A program made the position numbers and the translations under genes. The notes beneath the pieces were generated by a model. It saw only the letters and a program-made list of their open reading frames with translations. It was not told the origin of the DNA and did not search any database. Below are positions 48,151-58,849 of a stretch of DNA of 64,000 nt, piece after piece (position 1 is the stretch's first letter; each line of letters opens with the position of its first letter). This stretch comes from Macrostomum hystrix (taxonomy: Eukaryota; Platyhelminthes; Macrostomidae). The stretch is taken from assembly GCA_950097015.1 (NCBI GenBank), contig CATNEN010000003.1, positions 11,251,501 through 11,315,500 of the forward strand. Reading direction: 5' to 3'.

Positions 48151-48543
48151 ATGGGTAGTAACTATTCTAAAACTTTCAAGACCACAGAAAGATGCACTTA
48201 TAAAGCATCGCATGACGAAGGACACTTTCTGGGCTATGAAAACAGAGGAAAGCTTGTGACTACAAATTTATCTCTGGGAGAAAGTCATCAAGGAAGCAGT
48301 GACAATACCCATCGCATCAATGTCGACTTGGACCACCCAAATTCGTTTTTACCTCGCACTCTTTGGCGAGTGCCAATTGTACCAAGGCAAACAGAGAGCT
48401 TCGGTCCTAAAGTAAATATACAAAATAACACATCAATGCGAATTCGGCTGCAGAATTCAACCATTCAGATGCGTTCGACCTTGCAAACCCATACGATGCG
48501 GGTCTCAGGAAATCTCTCTCTCTTTTTTCCTTCTTTTCTTTAG
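48151..48543 (+). other. Orphan ORF, 130 codons, possible N-myristoylation signal
   Basis: ATG at 48151 opens MGSNYSKT, which fits the N-myristoylation pattern (Gly2, Ser6). The rest is hydrophilic and Asn/Ser/Thr-rich with no domain I know, ending in a hydrophobic SLFFPSFL. It sits between a minisatellite and the OATP gene on the same strand. It may be chance or an exon; nothing confirms expression. Confidence 0.2.
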
Positions 48544-48793
48544 GCCAACAGCTATAAGATTTTTCTTCTATTGAATCTTCTGGTTCAGGCCGAGTGGTCC
48601 TCGGTCAGAGTGGAAGTGGAATAGGAAATAAAGGAGAGAGACGCGTTGACTTAAGGTTCGTGTCAACTTATATCATTCATTTTCTGTCATGTTAAATGAG
48701 AATTTGTCGTTTAAGAGTAAGAGAATGAAGTGAAAAAAGGTCACGTTAATTGTGCTTCTGAGGTACAGCTCTACAGTGAGACACTTTTTTATC

Positions 48794-51771
48794 ATGTCAG
48801 AAAGTGGCGGAGACCCAGCAAAAATCCGCAAAGCCAAGTCACTTCTGTGCTTCTTGTTAGTTAGCATATCTGCCGGCATTGCCTACAATGCATCCTACGT
48901 TTTCCTGTCAAGCATGACAACAACTCTTGAACGACGCTTCGGATTCGATTCGGAGGACACCGGGCACATCATTGTGGCCAATGATATCGGCTTTGCGGCC
49001 ACCGTGACTCTAGTAAGTTTCTATGGCAACAGGGGGCACAGGCCGCGAGTACTCGGTCTGGGCGCCGTTGTTATGGGCCTGTCCACAGCCGCATACGCTC
49101 TGCCATACTTTGTCTATGGGCCTAAGTACTCGGACGCTGAAATCGCTCGCTACCTAACACTAACGGAGCAGCGAGCCTTGCAGAACTACAGTCAAGGCGC
49201 TGCCTCAACTATCGACGGAAGCGATTTACTCTGTCGCGTTGAATCAGCATCCGTACCGAACGAGCTCTTCAACAGATCCTCAGATTCAACACCATCTTTA
49301 ACGTCTACCACTCTGACATCAGAATCATCAGCTAGCAGTCAGGCCGACGCTCGCGATGTAGTTTTTGTCGTCTTCATGATAGTCGGCATAGTTCAAGGCG
49401 CAGCTTCAGCACCCTCCTGGTCAGTGCTTTTCACCATGGTCGAAGACTCGGCCACCGAGGCGCGCTCGCCAATCTACATCGGTCTGGTGATTACGGCTCG
49501 ATCGATTTCGCCCATGCTTGGCTACTATCTGGTTGGACAGTTTTTAGCGTTGCACGAGTCGCTTCAAGCGTCGGGTCTTCGCGAGTCCGACAGCCTTTGG
49601 ATCGGCAACTGGTGGCTGGGATTTCTCAGCCTGGGATTGATAACAAGCATCCTCGGTTTTCCCATGCTGCTATTTCCTCGCCAGCTGGAGGATCATATTC
49701 CTTGCTGCTCGGCAAGATCGGCTGCCAGTGTACAGAAGGATGTACAGGATGGCGACGAGGATCTCGAAGAGAATCTTCCACTGGAGGACGCGACGGCAAA
49801 CGTCGGGCGTCGTTTGAGTCGCCACAGATCGTGCGAATCTCAGCCAACCGGCTCCGGAAGGTGGGCGAAATTTCTTCACAGCCTGAGAGACCTGTCTCTG
49901 GCTGTAAAGCGCACAATGACCAACGCAATCCTCATGCTGGTCATGCTGTCTTGTGTGGTCAGCTTGCTGGGTTCGGGTCTCGAAGTTCTGTTTATTGTGA
50001 AGTATTACGAGAACTACTTCAATGTGCTGCCCTCGGCTGCAGGTCAATACGTTGGCATGACTTACGCCTTGCCAACGGCCTTAGCAACACTGGCTGGGGG
50101 CTACCTGGTATCTCGTCTGCGGCTGGACGTTGTCGGCATGATGCGTCTGATCTGCGGCATCTTCCTCGTCACTACTGTGCTCAATGCGCCCGCCTTCTTT
50201 ATGGACTGCCCATCGGAGAGGCTGAATCCGGCGACGTGAGTGCAACTTTCCAAGAATTTTGGATTGAAGTTTCTTTTGCTGAGAAAACAACTTTTACGAA
50301 TCTTTTACGCACAGAATCTTGGCTATCGCTGGCGACAATGTCTCAAGCGGTGGTTGCGCTTCAAACTGCGGCTGCGACCCCACTCTGGTTAATAATCTGC
50401 CCGTGTGCGGAGCTGATGGCAATTTCTACCTGTCTCCGTGTCACGCGGGTTGCACTGGAACAGTCGTTGGCGCCGCTGTTAATGAGACTGAATCAGTAAG
50501 AACACCTCGTAGAAAATTTTAGTCAAACTGGTGTTTTGATACTGTTAAAGGAATTCTTGGTAGCTAAATTGTTTATTTTGCTACTAAGGTCCCTGAACTC
50601 GATTGAAGCAATATTTAACTGATCTTCATTTGCATGCATGTATGATCGTTCAAGTGCGAATTAATTTAATTTTCTGACTTCAGGCCACAGAATCAAAGTT
50701 CAGCAACTGTCGGTGCTTGGAGAGCATGCAGTTGGACAATGCCTCTTCATCAAGCCCCGCTGTCAACACGGCTAGAGCAGGTGGCTGTCAGGGAGTCTGT
50801 AACATGGTTTACGCATTCTCAGTGCTGAAATTTATCGCTCACTTTGTCGATGGACTGTCCTATGTGTCTTGGTTTCTGCTAGTGATGAGGTAGGACTATT
50901 ATTACACTTTCTTTACGTAATAACATGAATTATTTCGTTATTTAAAAAAAGATAAAACACTTTGTTTTTTTGTTTTTTTAGAATCACAGACTCAAAAGAC
51001 GACGAAGCCATGGGTGTTGGAATAATTTCATTATTTTTTAGCTTGGCTGGTAAGTAGGATTATTACTGGCACATCTTTTGAGGACACTAGACCCTCAGCC
51101 AGCGAGGAGGCAATTCTGCCAGTTTGGCTGACTCCTGAGCACACACGCACACACAGATACTGTACGCAGGCACACGATCACACATGGGAGTGTACATGTG
51201 CCCAGAATTTCTCATTGTCATGCAGTGTACACTCTCATTGTAACTTCAATTTCTGTATCGTTTGATTTAAACAAAATAATCTACGTTAATTAAGCGACAA
51301 GAAACTTGCCAAAAAGATGAGCAACTTCTGAGTATAACGCTTTTTATTATATAGTTAAGTAAGCAAAAATTATAACGATTATAATGGTAAAAGACCTTAT
51401 AAATTCCGCAGAATTATAAAATATGTAAACTTTTTAAACCTAAAAGTTCTGCTATTTGTGTTACAGCATCGATCATGGGCGGGTTCTGTGGCAGAATCTA
51501 TGAGTCTGCTTGCCTAGCGACTACCAGCGGGTCGGCAGGCGAGCGCAACTGCCTGCTGTACGACCGTCAGAGACTTCGAATCCTGTTCAACGGAATCCCG
51601 ATGCTAGCTAGGGTGCCCTACTTTGCCCTGCTGCTAGCTGCCTATCTGCTAATTAAAAGACGTTTCGGATTTAGCAGCATTGAAGTGGTGCAACAGCAGT
51701 CGAACTTGGATGAAAATGAAGGCATTGAGAATGCTGATAACTGTGCCAGTAACAATGAAGCTGCAGTATAG
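48794..51771 (+). CDS. Organic anion transporting polypeptide (SLCO/OATP family)
   Basis: OATPs are twelve-span plasma-membrane carriers for large amphipathic organic anions. Exons 48794-50235, 50315-50495, 50684-50889, 50982-51049 and 51467-51771 join in frame (733 aa, usual for the family). The start is the ATG of MSESGGDPAK, leaving a short cytosolic N-terminus before TM1. The family signature appears as DSLWIGNWWLGFLSLG at about residue 267. Exons 2-3 encode the extracellular Kazal-like loop (NCGCDPTLVNNLPVCGADG, SPCHAGC, NCRCLES, GGCQGVC). Exons 3-5 give the last membrane spans, then a short acidic tail. An extra Ser/Thr-rich extracellular insert lies at about residues 140-195. Intron 4 carries a SINE fragment. 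No breaks seen; substrate cannot be inferred. Confidence 0.92.
51078..51245 (-). repeat. SINE family A body fragment in OATP intron 4
   Basis: The antisense body (GACACTAGACCCTCAGCCAG to CAGTGTACACTCTCATTGTA) is truncated before the tRNA head. It starts within 30 bp of the exon 4 donor. Confidence 0.7.
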
Positions 51772-51982
51772 GAATCGTTTGGAAATTATTTTTATTTTAT
51801 GTCAAATAATCCGAACGTACGTTAGGGCGTAGATCGTAATCAAAAACTAAATTTTTTCTTTTTTTTCTGTCTTCTTGACCTCAGTGCGTATTCTATTAAT
51901 CTTTTTAATAGCCTTTATTTTATTTCGCTTCACGTGAAACCGAGTATTCTGAAGATTTACTCACAAGCAAAAATTAAATATT

Positions 51983-52185
51983 GATAATAATTGATTACAA
52001 CTGCCCCAATCGGGCCAGATGTGCAGCCGACAGCACAGTCGCAGCTAGTACCCATTTAACAGCTGGGTGAACTGAAGCAATGCAGGGTTAAGTGCCTTGC
52101 TAAAGGACACAAATTGTTCTAGTCGAATCAGGAATCGAACCCCCGAACTTCAATGAGTCCGACGCTCCTTACTGCAAGGCAACAT
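51983..52185 (-). repeat. SINE family B copy
   Basis: An antisense copy has the GCAGCCGACAGCACAGTCGC segment, the shared central block (TTAAGTGCCTTGCTAAAGGA) and a tRNA-like head with GGAATCGAACCCCCGAACTT. Together with 7190-7712 it defines the family's length. It is directly followed by the GGAA array. Confidence 0.65.
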
Positions 52186-52218
52186 AAAACCTCATATAAA
52201 TATAATCCAGTAACTGAC

Positions 52219-52807
52219 GGAAGGAAGGAAGGAAGGAAGGAAGGAAGGAAGGAAGGAAGGAAGGAAGGAAGGAAGGAAGGAAGGAAGGAAGGAAGGAAGG
52301 AAGGAAGGAAGAAAGAAAGGAAGGAAGGAAGAAAGAAAGGGAGGAAGGAAGGAAGGAGGGAAGGAAGGAAGGAAGGAAGGAAGGAAGGAAGGAAGGAAGG
52401 AAGGAAGGAAGGAAGAAAGGAAGGAAGGAAGGAAGGAAGAAAGAAAGGGAGGAAGGAAGGAAGGAGGGAAGGAAGGAAGGAAGGAAGGAAGGAAGGAAGG
52501 AAGGAAGGAGGGAAGGAAGGAAGGAAGGAAGGAAGGAAGGAAGGAAGGAAGGAAGGAAGGAAGGAAGAAAGGAAGGAAGGAAGGAAGGAAGGAAGGAAGG
52601 AAGGAAGGAAGGGGGGAAGGAAGGAAGGAAGGAAGGAAGGAAGGAAGGAAGGAAGGAAGGAAGGAAGAAAGAAAGGGAGGAAGGAAGGAAGGAGGGAAGG
52701 AAGGAAGGAAGGAAGGAAGGAAGGAAGGAAGGAAGGAAGGAAGGAAGGAAGGAAGAAAGGAAGGAAGGAAGGAAGGAAGGAAGGAAGGAAGGAAGGAAGG
52801 AAGGAAG
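52219..52807 (+). repeat. (GGAA)n microsatellite, 589 bp
   Basis: A near-perfect tetranucleotide repeat with occasional GAAA and GGGA variants. A compound block with GAAAGAAAGGGAGG recurs three times (near 52310, 52440 and 52668), indicating duplication within the array. Frames open on both strands (Arg/Lys/Glu/Gly or Leu/Pro/Ser/Phe repeats) are not genes. Confidence 0.97.
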
Positions 52808-53001
52808 GGTGCCATTTTGAATGCTTGTGAATCAAAGCTTGTGCAACATTAACTTTCTATAGCACTAGCAAAATGTAGTCTTACCTCTATCAGTTAGATC
52901 TATGGCACAAGTTCAGACTTGTCTTGAGTTCACAGAGCGGGAAATAAACTGATTCTGCATCATAAAAATATAACATTTGTTCGATTCAAAAAATAAAAAA
53001 A

Positions 53002-53773
53002 ATGGCATTGATCGGCCTCAATGCTTTGAATTCCTTAAGCATTATCATTACTTTCGTTATTTTTTTAGTTCAACAACTGGAATTTTCTAGGGGTAAGTAG
53101 CGAATTGATGTTTAAAAAAACTAGCAAACCTTCCAGCTTGATGAACTAATAGCTAGCAAACCTTCTAGCTTGATGAACTAATAGCTAGCAAACCTTCCAG
53201 CTTGATGAACTAATAGCTAGCAAACATTCCAGCTTGATGAACTAATAGCTAGCAAACCTTCCAGCTTGATGAACTAATAGCTAGCAAACCTTCCAGCTTG
53301 ATGAATTAATAGCTAGCAAACCTTCCAGCTTGATGAACTAATAGCTAGCAAACCTTCCAGCTTGATGAAGCATTAGCTAGCAAACCATCCAGCTTGATGG
53401 ATACTGGAAATCCTTAACTCTAGTATAACTCTTAACTCATGATACCTTCAATATTTATTTAATTTCAGGCCAGATACAGGAGGTGATTGTATGTCCAGGA
53501 GAGAATATCGAGTTGACTTGTCAGTCAGAACAAGAGATCGTCATATCCTATGTTTTCTATGGCAGGCATCAGAATCTATGGCGGTGCAATCAGTACCTGA
53601 AGGAATGGTGCACGGATCCAAACGCAAAGAAGTTATTGCTGACGTTATGCGGCGGGAAAAGCAACTGCAGCATTACACCCGATGAAGGAATTCTAGGAAC
53701 AAATTGCCCTATTTATAAAAGCTACCTGGTCATTGAGTACTACTGCTTCTGGGTGTCCCCTGATTATTTATGA
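53002..53773 (+). CDS. Small secreted SUEL-type (galactose/rhamnose-binding) lectin
   Basis: Exon 1 is 53002-53092 (MALIGLNALNS, then hydrophobic IIITFVIFLV, a signal peptide). Exon 2 is 53469-53773. GT-AG joining in frame gives 131 aa. Residues 39-123 form one SUEL lectin domain with cysteines at 39, 48, 70, 78, 91, 97, 110 and 123, the YGR motif at 61-63 and the C-terminal TNCPIYKSYLVIEYYC. Such domains bind rhamnose or galactose and in many invertebrates act in egg, venom or immune recognition. A single-domain secreted form is the minimal arrangement. The intron is largely a 32-bp minisatellite. No TM segment follows the lectin domain. Confidence 0.85.
53112..53400. repeat. 32-bp minisatellite in the lectin intron
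   Basis: About nine units of AGCTAGCAAACCTTCCAGCT plus 12 bases (TTGATGAACTAAT) make up 290 of the 376 intron bases. Units differ by one or two bases. Confidence 0.92.
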
Positions 53774-54199
53774 TTTCTGAGCTATCTACTGATCAACTTA
53801 CTTTTAGTAATATATTTCTGACACAGTTTATGCTAACAATGGAAATTATATGACAACAGTTGCTCAGGTTTCGATAAAGTTTCAAGCAAACTTTAGATTT
53901 AGATAAAGTCATCAAAACCAATTCAGTTGTTCAATGTAGTTGACAGGTCAAACTTAAACACAGAATTCACTCTATTGTTATAGAATCTAATATATTTGTC
54001 CGCTTTTGCTAAAACCGTATATGAATCGAGAACAGTTTTGCTGTCATAAAAGAAGAAAAACTTATGCTTTGTGTAATATAATGAAAATCAAACGTTTGGA
54101 ATAAATCACAATAGATGTACTTCTAAAGTAGCTACGATGGACAGGTAGAGGTAAAAAATGAAAACGCTGACAAGAGTGAGATGTCAAATTTCGACATCA

Positions 54200-54445
54200 T
54201 CAACGACAACGGCGTATTTCAAATACCCATCGCCTACTTCACCATAGCTCCCAAACTGAATGACCGATTTTCGTGAAACTCCTCCTCGTATTAAGTCGAA
54301 CATTTGACGCAATTTTGTTTTTAAACCATTTCAGTACCCATTTCAAACCAAACCAGTACCCATTCCATTTCAAACCAAACCAGTACCCATTTCAAACCAA
54401 ACCAGTACCCATTTCAAACCAAACCAGTACCCATTTTGAACCCAT
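54200..54445. repeat. Dispersed repeat plus 22-bp tandem repeat
   Basis: 54208-54283 is the second copy of the dispersed repeat at 6798-6880. 54325-54440 is about five units of CAGTACCCATTTCAAACCAA with small variations. 53774-54200 holds nothing recognisable beyond the lectin 3' UTR. Confidence 0.65.
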
Positions 54446-54574
54446 GAACCAATTTAGCAGGTAACAAATGACCTCTTTAAGCAAATAACCAATGCACCCT
54501 TAAGTAGAGTTCCAATTTAATTTAACAAATACCCAATGCCCTTCTTTAGCAGAGAACCAATGACACTTTAATAA

Positions 54575-54947
54575 TAAGAATAACAATTGCAGGAGGGCTG
54601 CGGGCAGTGGCACATCATTCGGTGGCAGTAGACCCGCAGCCAGCGAGGAGGCAGTTCTGCCCATTTCGCTGACTCCTGAGCACACACGCACACAGATAAT
54701 TTACACAGGCACACGCTCACACAGGTGTGTACATCTGCCCTGACTTTCTCATTGTCAGGCAGTGTACACTCTCACTGTGCCTTTCAGGCTGGCCCTCAAG
54801 GGCGTAAATTGCGCGACAAGCCCCCAAGCCTTCTCTCCGCGGCTGCGCCCCAAATAAATGTGGCCTCGCCGTGGAATCGAACTTAGGGACCTTGGTGCGA
54901 GAGGCAAACGCGTTAACCGCTCTGCCACCGACTCCCTTACCAATGAC
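54575..54947 (-). repeat. SINE family A, complete copy
   Basis: The best full-length antisense copy. The (TTATT)n-like tail (54568-54590) is followed by GCAGGAGGGCTGCGGGCAGT, the full body and a tRNA-like head at about 54870-54940 with GTGGCAGAGCGGTTAACGCG and a B-box-like AAGTTCGATTCC on the minus strand. About 360 bp. Confidence 0.85.
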
Positions 54948-55640
54948 ACCTTTAGAAGAGACGCAGGCTTAGAATCAAATTTGTAGTTTAGTTTCTAGTT
55001 CTGATTTTCGAGCAGCTATTGATGCACTCGAAAAAATATTTAATTCTCTTAGAGCCAGAAAATTAATAAAGCTAAAGAATATTTGCTTCGACAGTTCCTA
55101 ATCAAAAGCGCTTACTATTAACAGTTAATTGTACCCTAAAATACAATAAAAAACGGTTACTAACTGTTGATGTAAAAATAAGCAGTAGAAAAAACGGATG
55201 CTGAAATTCGACCTGCATTCCGCGAAACAAAAGTACCTATAAACTTAGGAGCTAGATGAAAAGAAAGCGACACAATGATCGAAGTCTAGACAAGGTTTGA
55301 CAATATATGGGCTGCGATTTTCAGTGAATAGAAAGGAGGAGAGGTTTCGCTAACATTGAGAAATATGAAAGTCCAATCATTGAAATCTCCTATACGTAAC
55401 TGCTTTCTTGAAAATTCATACCTTTAAAAAATCACTTTTTAGAAAACTAACGTGCGCCAATTGTTGAGAAGGCAAATCTTTTAGAGACAATTATTATTGT
55501 TAGCGAAAAAGACGTCTGACTACTGTGAGTAGAGCACATGCACAGCAATAGAAATGTTAATTTTTCCTCGGCTTCGATTGATTGGCTGCGGCGAAAAAGC
55601 ACAACAGGACACGGAGGGAGGTGTGGGTTGGGTGTCTGGA
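54948..55640. other. AT-rich spacer upstream of the cysteine-rich peptide gene
   Basis: No gene or repeat is supported. A CATAAAG box at about 55648 followed by TCTTCACCGCC at 55678 could be a TATA-like element and start region for the downstream gene, but this is weak. Confidence 0.35.
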
Positions 55641-55766
55641 GACATCCATAAAGCCAAAGCCTAAACAGAACGGTGGAGTCTTCACCGCCAAGTTTCAGCT
55701 TGAACGAAGGAAAAAAAAGGAGCGAAATTAATTCAATTTTCTAAGCATCCTTGCTGGCAAACTATC

Positions 55767-56123
55767 ATGTCTATCAACCTGATTTTGTAAGTCTCTTAAT
55801 CATTGTCTATTAAAACAATGCGGTGCGAGAACAGATTTTTAACAGCACTATCCGCTGTTGATTTTCCATTCAGCGGCCTAAGCCTTGTACTAAGCGTCGC
55901 TGCCGCCGGCGCCCTGGGCGGAGCGGTGAAGCGCGCCCCGGCCTCGGAGCAGCCGCAGCAGTACTGCTACGAGAAGCACCGCGACGAGGCGCCCTGCCTT
56001 AAATGCTGCGACGAAAATCACGAACAATGCAAAAAGGAACTCGGCTGCCAGAAGAACGATTGGCGATGCCAGAACCCGTGCTGGGAGTTTGTCAAGTACT
56101 GCGACTACCAGTGCAAGCTCTGA
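55767..56123 (+). CDS. Small secreted cysteine-rich peptide (10 Cys)
   Basis: Exon 1 is 55767-55786 and exon 2 is 55874-56123, with an 87-bp GT-AG intron inside the signal-peptide coding region; 89 aa. Residues 1-22 form a clean signal peptide (LSLVLSVAAAGALGG). A dibasic KR at 26-27 could be a propeptide site. The mature part is polar, with cysteines at 38, 48, 51, 52, 59, 65, 72, 76, 83 and 87, allowing five disulfides. The exon is GC-rich compared with its surroundings. AATAAA at 56372 and 56376 lies about 250 bp downstream. I do not recognise the family: it could be an antimicrobial, signalling, mucus or venom-type peptide. An alternative ATG at about 55818 inside the intron would give no signal peptide, so splicing is favoured. 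Confidence 0.75.
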
Positions 56124-56399
56124 TGATTGCGGCTCTTGGCTTGGCTAATTGTTGCAGCCATACAAACTGAGCAAGACTGAACAATTGAGACTTAATCGGA
56201 GACACAGAGGCTGCATTGAGACACGAAGGAACAGGTGGAATAGATATTTTCTCTCTCTCTGCTTTACCCCATTTTTTTTACATCCTAACAACAATAGAAT
56301 GGAGTTGCTCCGCTGATATATCTTCCTCGCCCGTCCCATACCGCTGGCCCAGAAAAAGAAACTGTTCGACAAATAAATAAATGTTCGAAGAGCAACCAG

Positions 56400-57040
56400 A
56401 CGATGCACCAGTTTTTAACTAACTCCCAGCTGACAAGCACGGCACGCGTTCACATATTTACCCAGGCAAAAGGAAGAATTTGGCAATTAAAAAAACTCTA
56501 CAAAGGATCTGCTAGTTGGTTTCGATCAAAGTAAAAATGATAGCAAATGAACAAACCACCGTAAGCTTCATAATTCATAGGTTTTTATCTACATAGAGCT
56601 TTAAAGCCAAACTTTATATTATCACTAGCTCAATATTGGAAACATTGGCTAGGATTTGATTATATTTTACGCATTGTAGTCAGTGTAAACAAAGCCCATT
56701 ACCATGTTGACTACAAATATGCAGATAGTCATTGCTAAAATAATGAAACAGATTAACAGACTTTACTGTATTACTCAACAGCGCAAGATAATGTACTAAT
56801 ATTTATTACGAGTACATGACCTGTTCCTTATAGAATAGATTACAAAACAGCTATAAAAACGCAAAATTTCTCCTTGAAAATTTCTCTCAAGCCAAAATCA
56901 AAGATTAGATCAATTTTAACTGGCAAATAAAACCCGAGGTAAAAAACTAATTTGCTATAAAGATAAAAAATGAGGATACAAGCTATTAACTGTTTTTGTA
57001 TAAAAAACTAAGCTAAAAATCTAGCTATTAATTTTTTACC
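56400..57040. other. AT-rich spacer, nothing seen
   Basis: No gene, RNA or repeat is supported between the peptide gene's poly(A) signal and the next minisatellite. Confidence 0.4.
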
Positions 57041-57044
57041 CATC

Positions 57045-57838
57045 TACCCCTCAGTATTTCATAATCTACCCCTCAGTATTTCATAATCTACCCCTCAGTA
57101 TTTCATAATCTACCCCTCAGTATGTCATAATCTACCCCTCAGTATTTTATAACCTACCCCTCAGCATTTTATAATCTACCCCTCAGTATTTTATAACCTA
57201 CCCCTCAGTATGTCATAATCTACCCCTCAGTATTTTATAATCTACCCTCAGTATTTCATAATCTACCCCTCAGTATGTCATAATCTACCCCTCAGTATTT
57301 CATAATCTACCCCTCAGTATTTTATAATCTACCCTCAGTATTTCATAATCTACCCCTCAGTATTTTATAATCTACCTCTCAGTATTTTATAATCTACCCC
57401 TCAGTATTTTATAATCTCCCCTCAGTATTTTATAACCTACCCCTCAGTATGTCATAATCTACCCCTCAGTATTTTATAATCTACCCCTCAGTATTTTATA
57501 ATCTACCCCTCAGTATTTAATAATCTACCCCTCAGTATTTAATAATCTACCCCTCAGTATTTTATAATCTACCCCTCAGTATTTTATAATCTACCCCTCA
57601 GTATTTTATAATCTACCCCTCAGTATTTTATAATCTACCCCTCAGTATTTAATAATCTACCTCTTAGTATTTTATAATCTACCCTCAGTATTTTATAATC
57701 TACCCTCAGTATTTTATAATCTACCCTCAGTATTTTATAATCTACCCTCAGTATTTTATAATCTACCCCTCAGTATGTCATAATCTACCCCTCAGTATTT
57801 TATAATCTACCCCTCAGTATTTTATAATCTACCCTCAT
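57045..57838. repeat. 22-bp minisatellite, about 36 units
   Basis: The unit is CTACCCCTCAGTATTTTATA plus AT, with variants (TATTTCATAAT, TATGTCATAAT, a one-base-shorter CTACCCTCAG). It lies just 3' of the minus-strand gene ending at 57906. Confidence 0.95.
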
Positions 57839-57905
57839 GTTTCAACTGTTCAGTGTGAAGTCTGTAAAAAATTGAACAGGCTAGAAACAGGACTGTGACA
57901 GGCTG

Positions 57906-58702
57906 CTATTTCTCTTGCTTTATCTTTCTTCTTGGCGTCTCTGAGTTGATCGGCTTGAGTTCGGAGGGCGGGCGATGAGAACTGGAACGTAGCCGGCCAG
58001 ACCAGACTCCTTCGCCGGTGCTGCCTGTCGCTTCAGCAGTTGCCTTAGGTGTCTTCACCTTCTTGACAGACTTTTTAGTTCCAGTGGGGCTAATCTGCTT
58101 TCGATTGTTTGAGTCTATGCTCAATTTTGATGTCTCGGGTGTCACTAGATCGGATTCGCGTTGATTGACGTGTTGCTGCTGCTTGTTCTTCTTCCGCTTG
58201 TTCTTACGGTTGCCAGGTCTGTTAGGACAGTCCGGCTGCTGCTCACTAAATTGTCTGCAACTTCTAATAACTTCAAGAGCTGCGCCGGTTGAATTCAACA
58301 ATCTACAGCGTCGCTTAAAATTGAGCTTGTGCAGCTGGTTGTGCGAATCGGCCACCTCCAGTACCCAGGCCTCCATGCGCTGTGCCATGTGGGCCTCCTC
58401 TTCGGGTGTGGATGGCTGGTAGCCGTGTCTGCGCCAATAGCCCAGCCTGTTAGCCAGCTTTTTCACCTGAGATCGGCTGCTGCCTTCGGGCAGAAATTGG
58501 CGAGCCATCGCTCTCAGCTGTTCTAATTCGGCTTTGAAATTGCGCGGATGCCTTTGGTGCTGCTGCTTCTGTTCGTATTGTGGCCACAACGGAATAAACG
58601 ACTCGCCAATTATTGGAGCCGAACGACCAGACGATGTTGAAGCCGCTTCTCTGTGCTCAATAGGTAACTGTTGAGCACGATTCCGTTGAGATCTGGTAGG
58701 AT
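57906..58702 (-). CDS. Last exon of an unrecognised basic protein
   Basis: A long minus-strand frame ends at 57906. A good acceptor (CCCCCATCTGCTCCTAACAG) ends at 58703, so I take 58702 as the exon start, leaving 265 codons. The sequence is Gln-rich early. The central part looks conserved (FKAELEQLRAMARQFLPEG, KKLANRLGYWRRHGYQPSTP, HKLNFKRRCRLLN). It ends in a Lys/Arg-rich, low-complexity tail (GNRKNKRKKNK, KKSVKKVKTPK, PRRKIKQEK) that looks nuclear. No family recognised. The upstream exons should lie at higher coordinates but were not identified, as the next kilobase is a SINE fragment and a minisatellite. If the frame is not spliced, it runs up to 58754. Confidence 0.5.
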
Positions 58703-58754
58703 CTGTTAGGAGCAGATGGGGGTGAAGTGACTCAAATAAAAATTCCCTTATCAA

Positions 58755-58822
58755 GAAGGGATGGATCTCCCTCTCGCACCAAGGTCCTGAGTTCGAATCC
58801 GCAGCAAGGTCACATTTATTTG
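58755..58822 (+). repeat. SINE A head fragment
   Basis: CCCTCTCGCACCAAGGTCCT, GAGTTCGAATCC and CACATTTATTTG match the B-box half of the family A head in sense orientation. The rest is missing. Confidence 0.55.
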
Positions 58823-58849
58823 AAGTAGCTTTAAGAACAACGCCAAGAG

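Noticed and set aside
49597-50499. 300-codon overlapping frame within the OATP gene
   Set aside because: A shadow frame. The OATP frame has the family signature, Kazal-like cysteines and consistent splice phases.
52128-52835. Open frames of 207-235 codons on both strands
   Set aside because: Products of the (GGAA)n array.
57045-57838. CRISPR-like array
   Set aside because: Units are contiguous with no spacers and the DNA is clearly animal; same for the other short-unit arrays.
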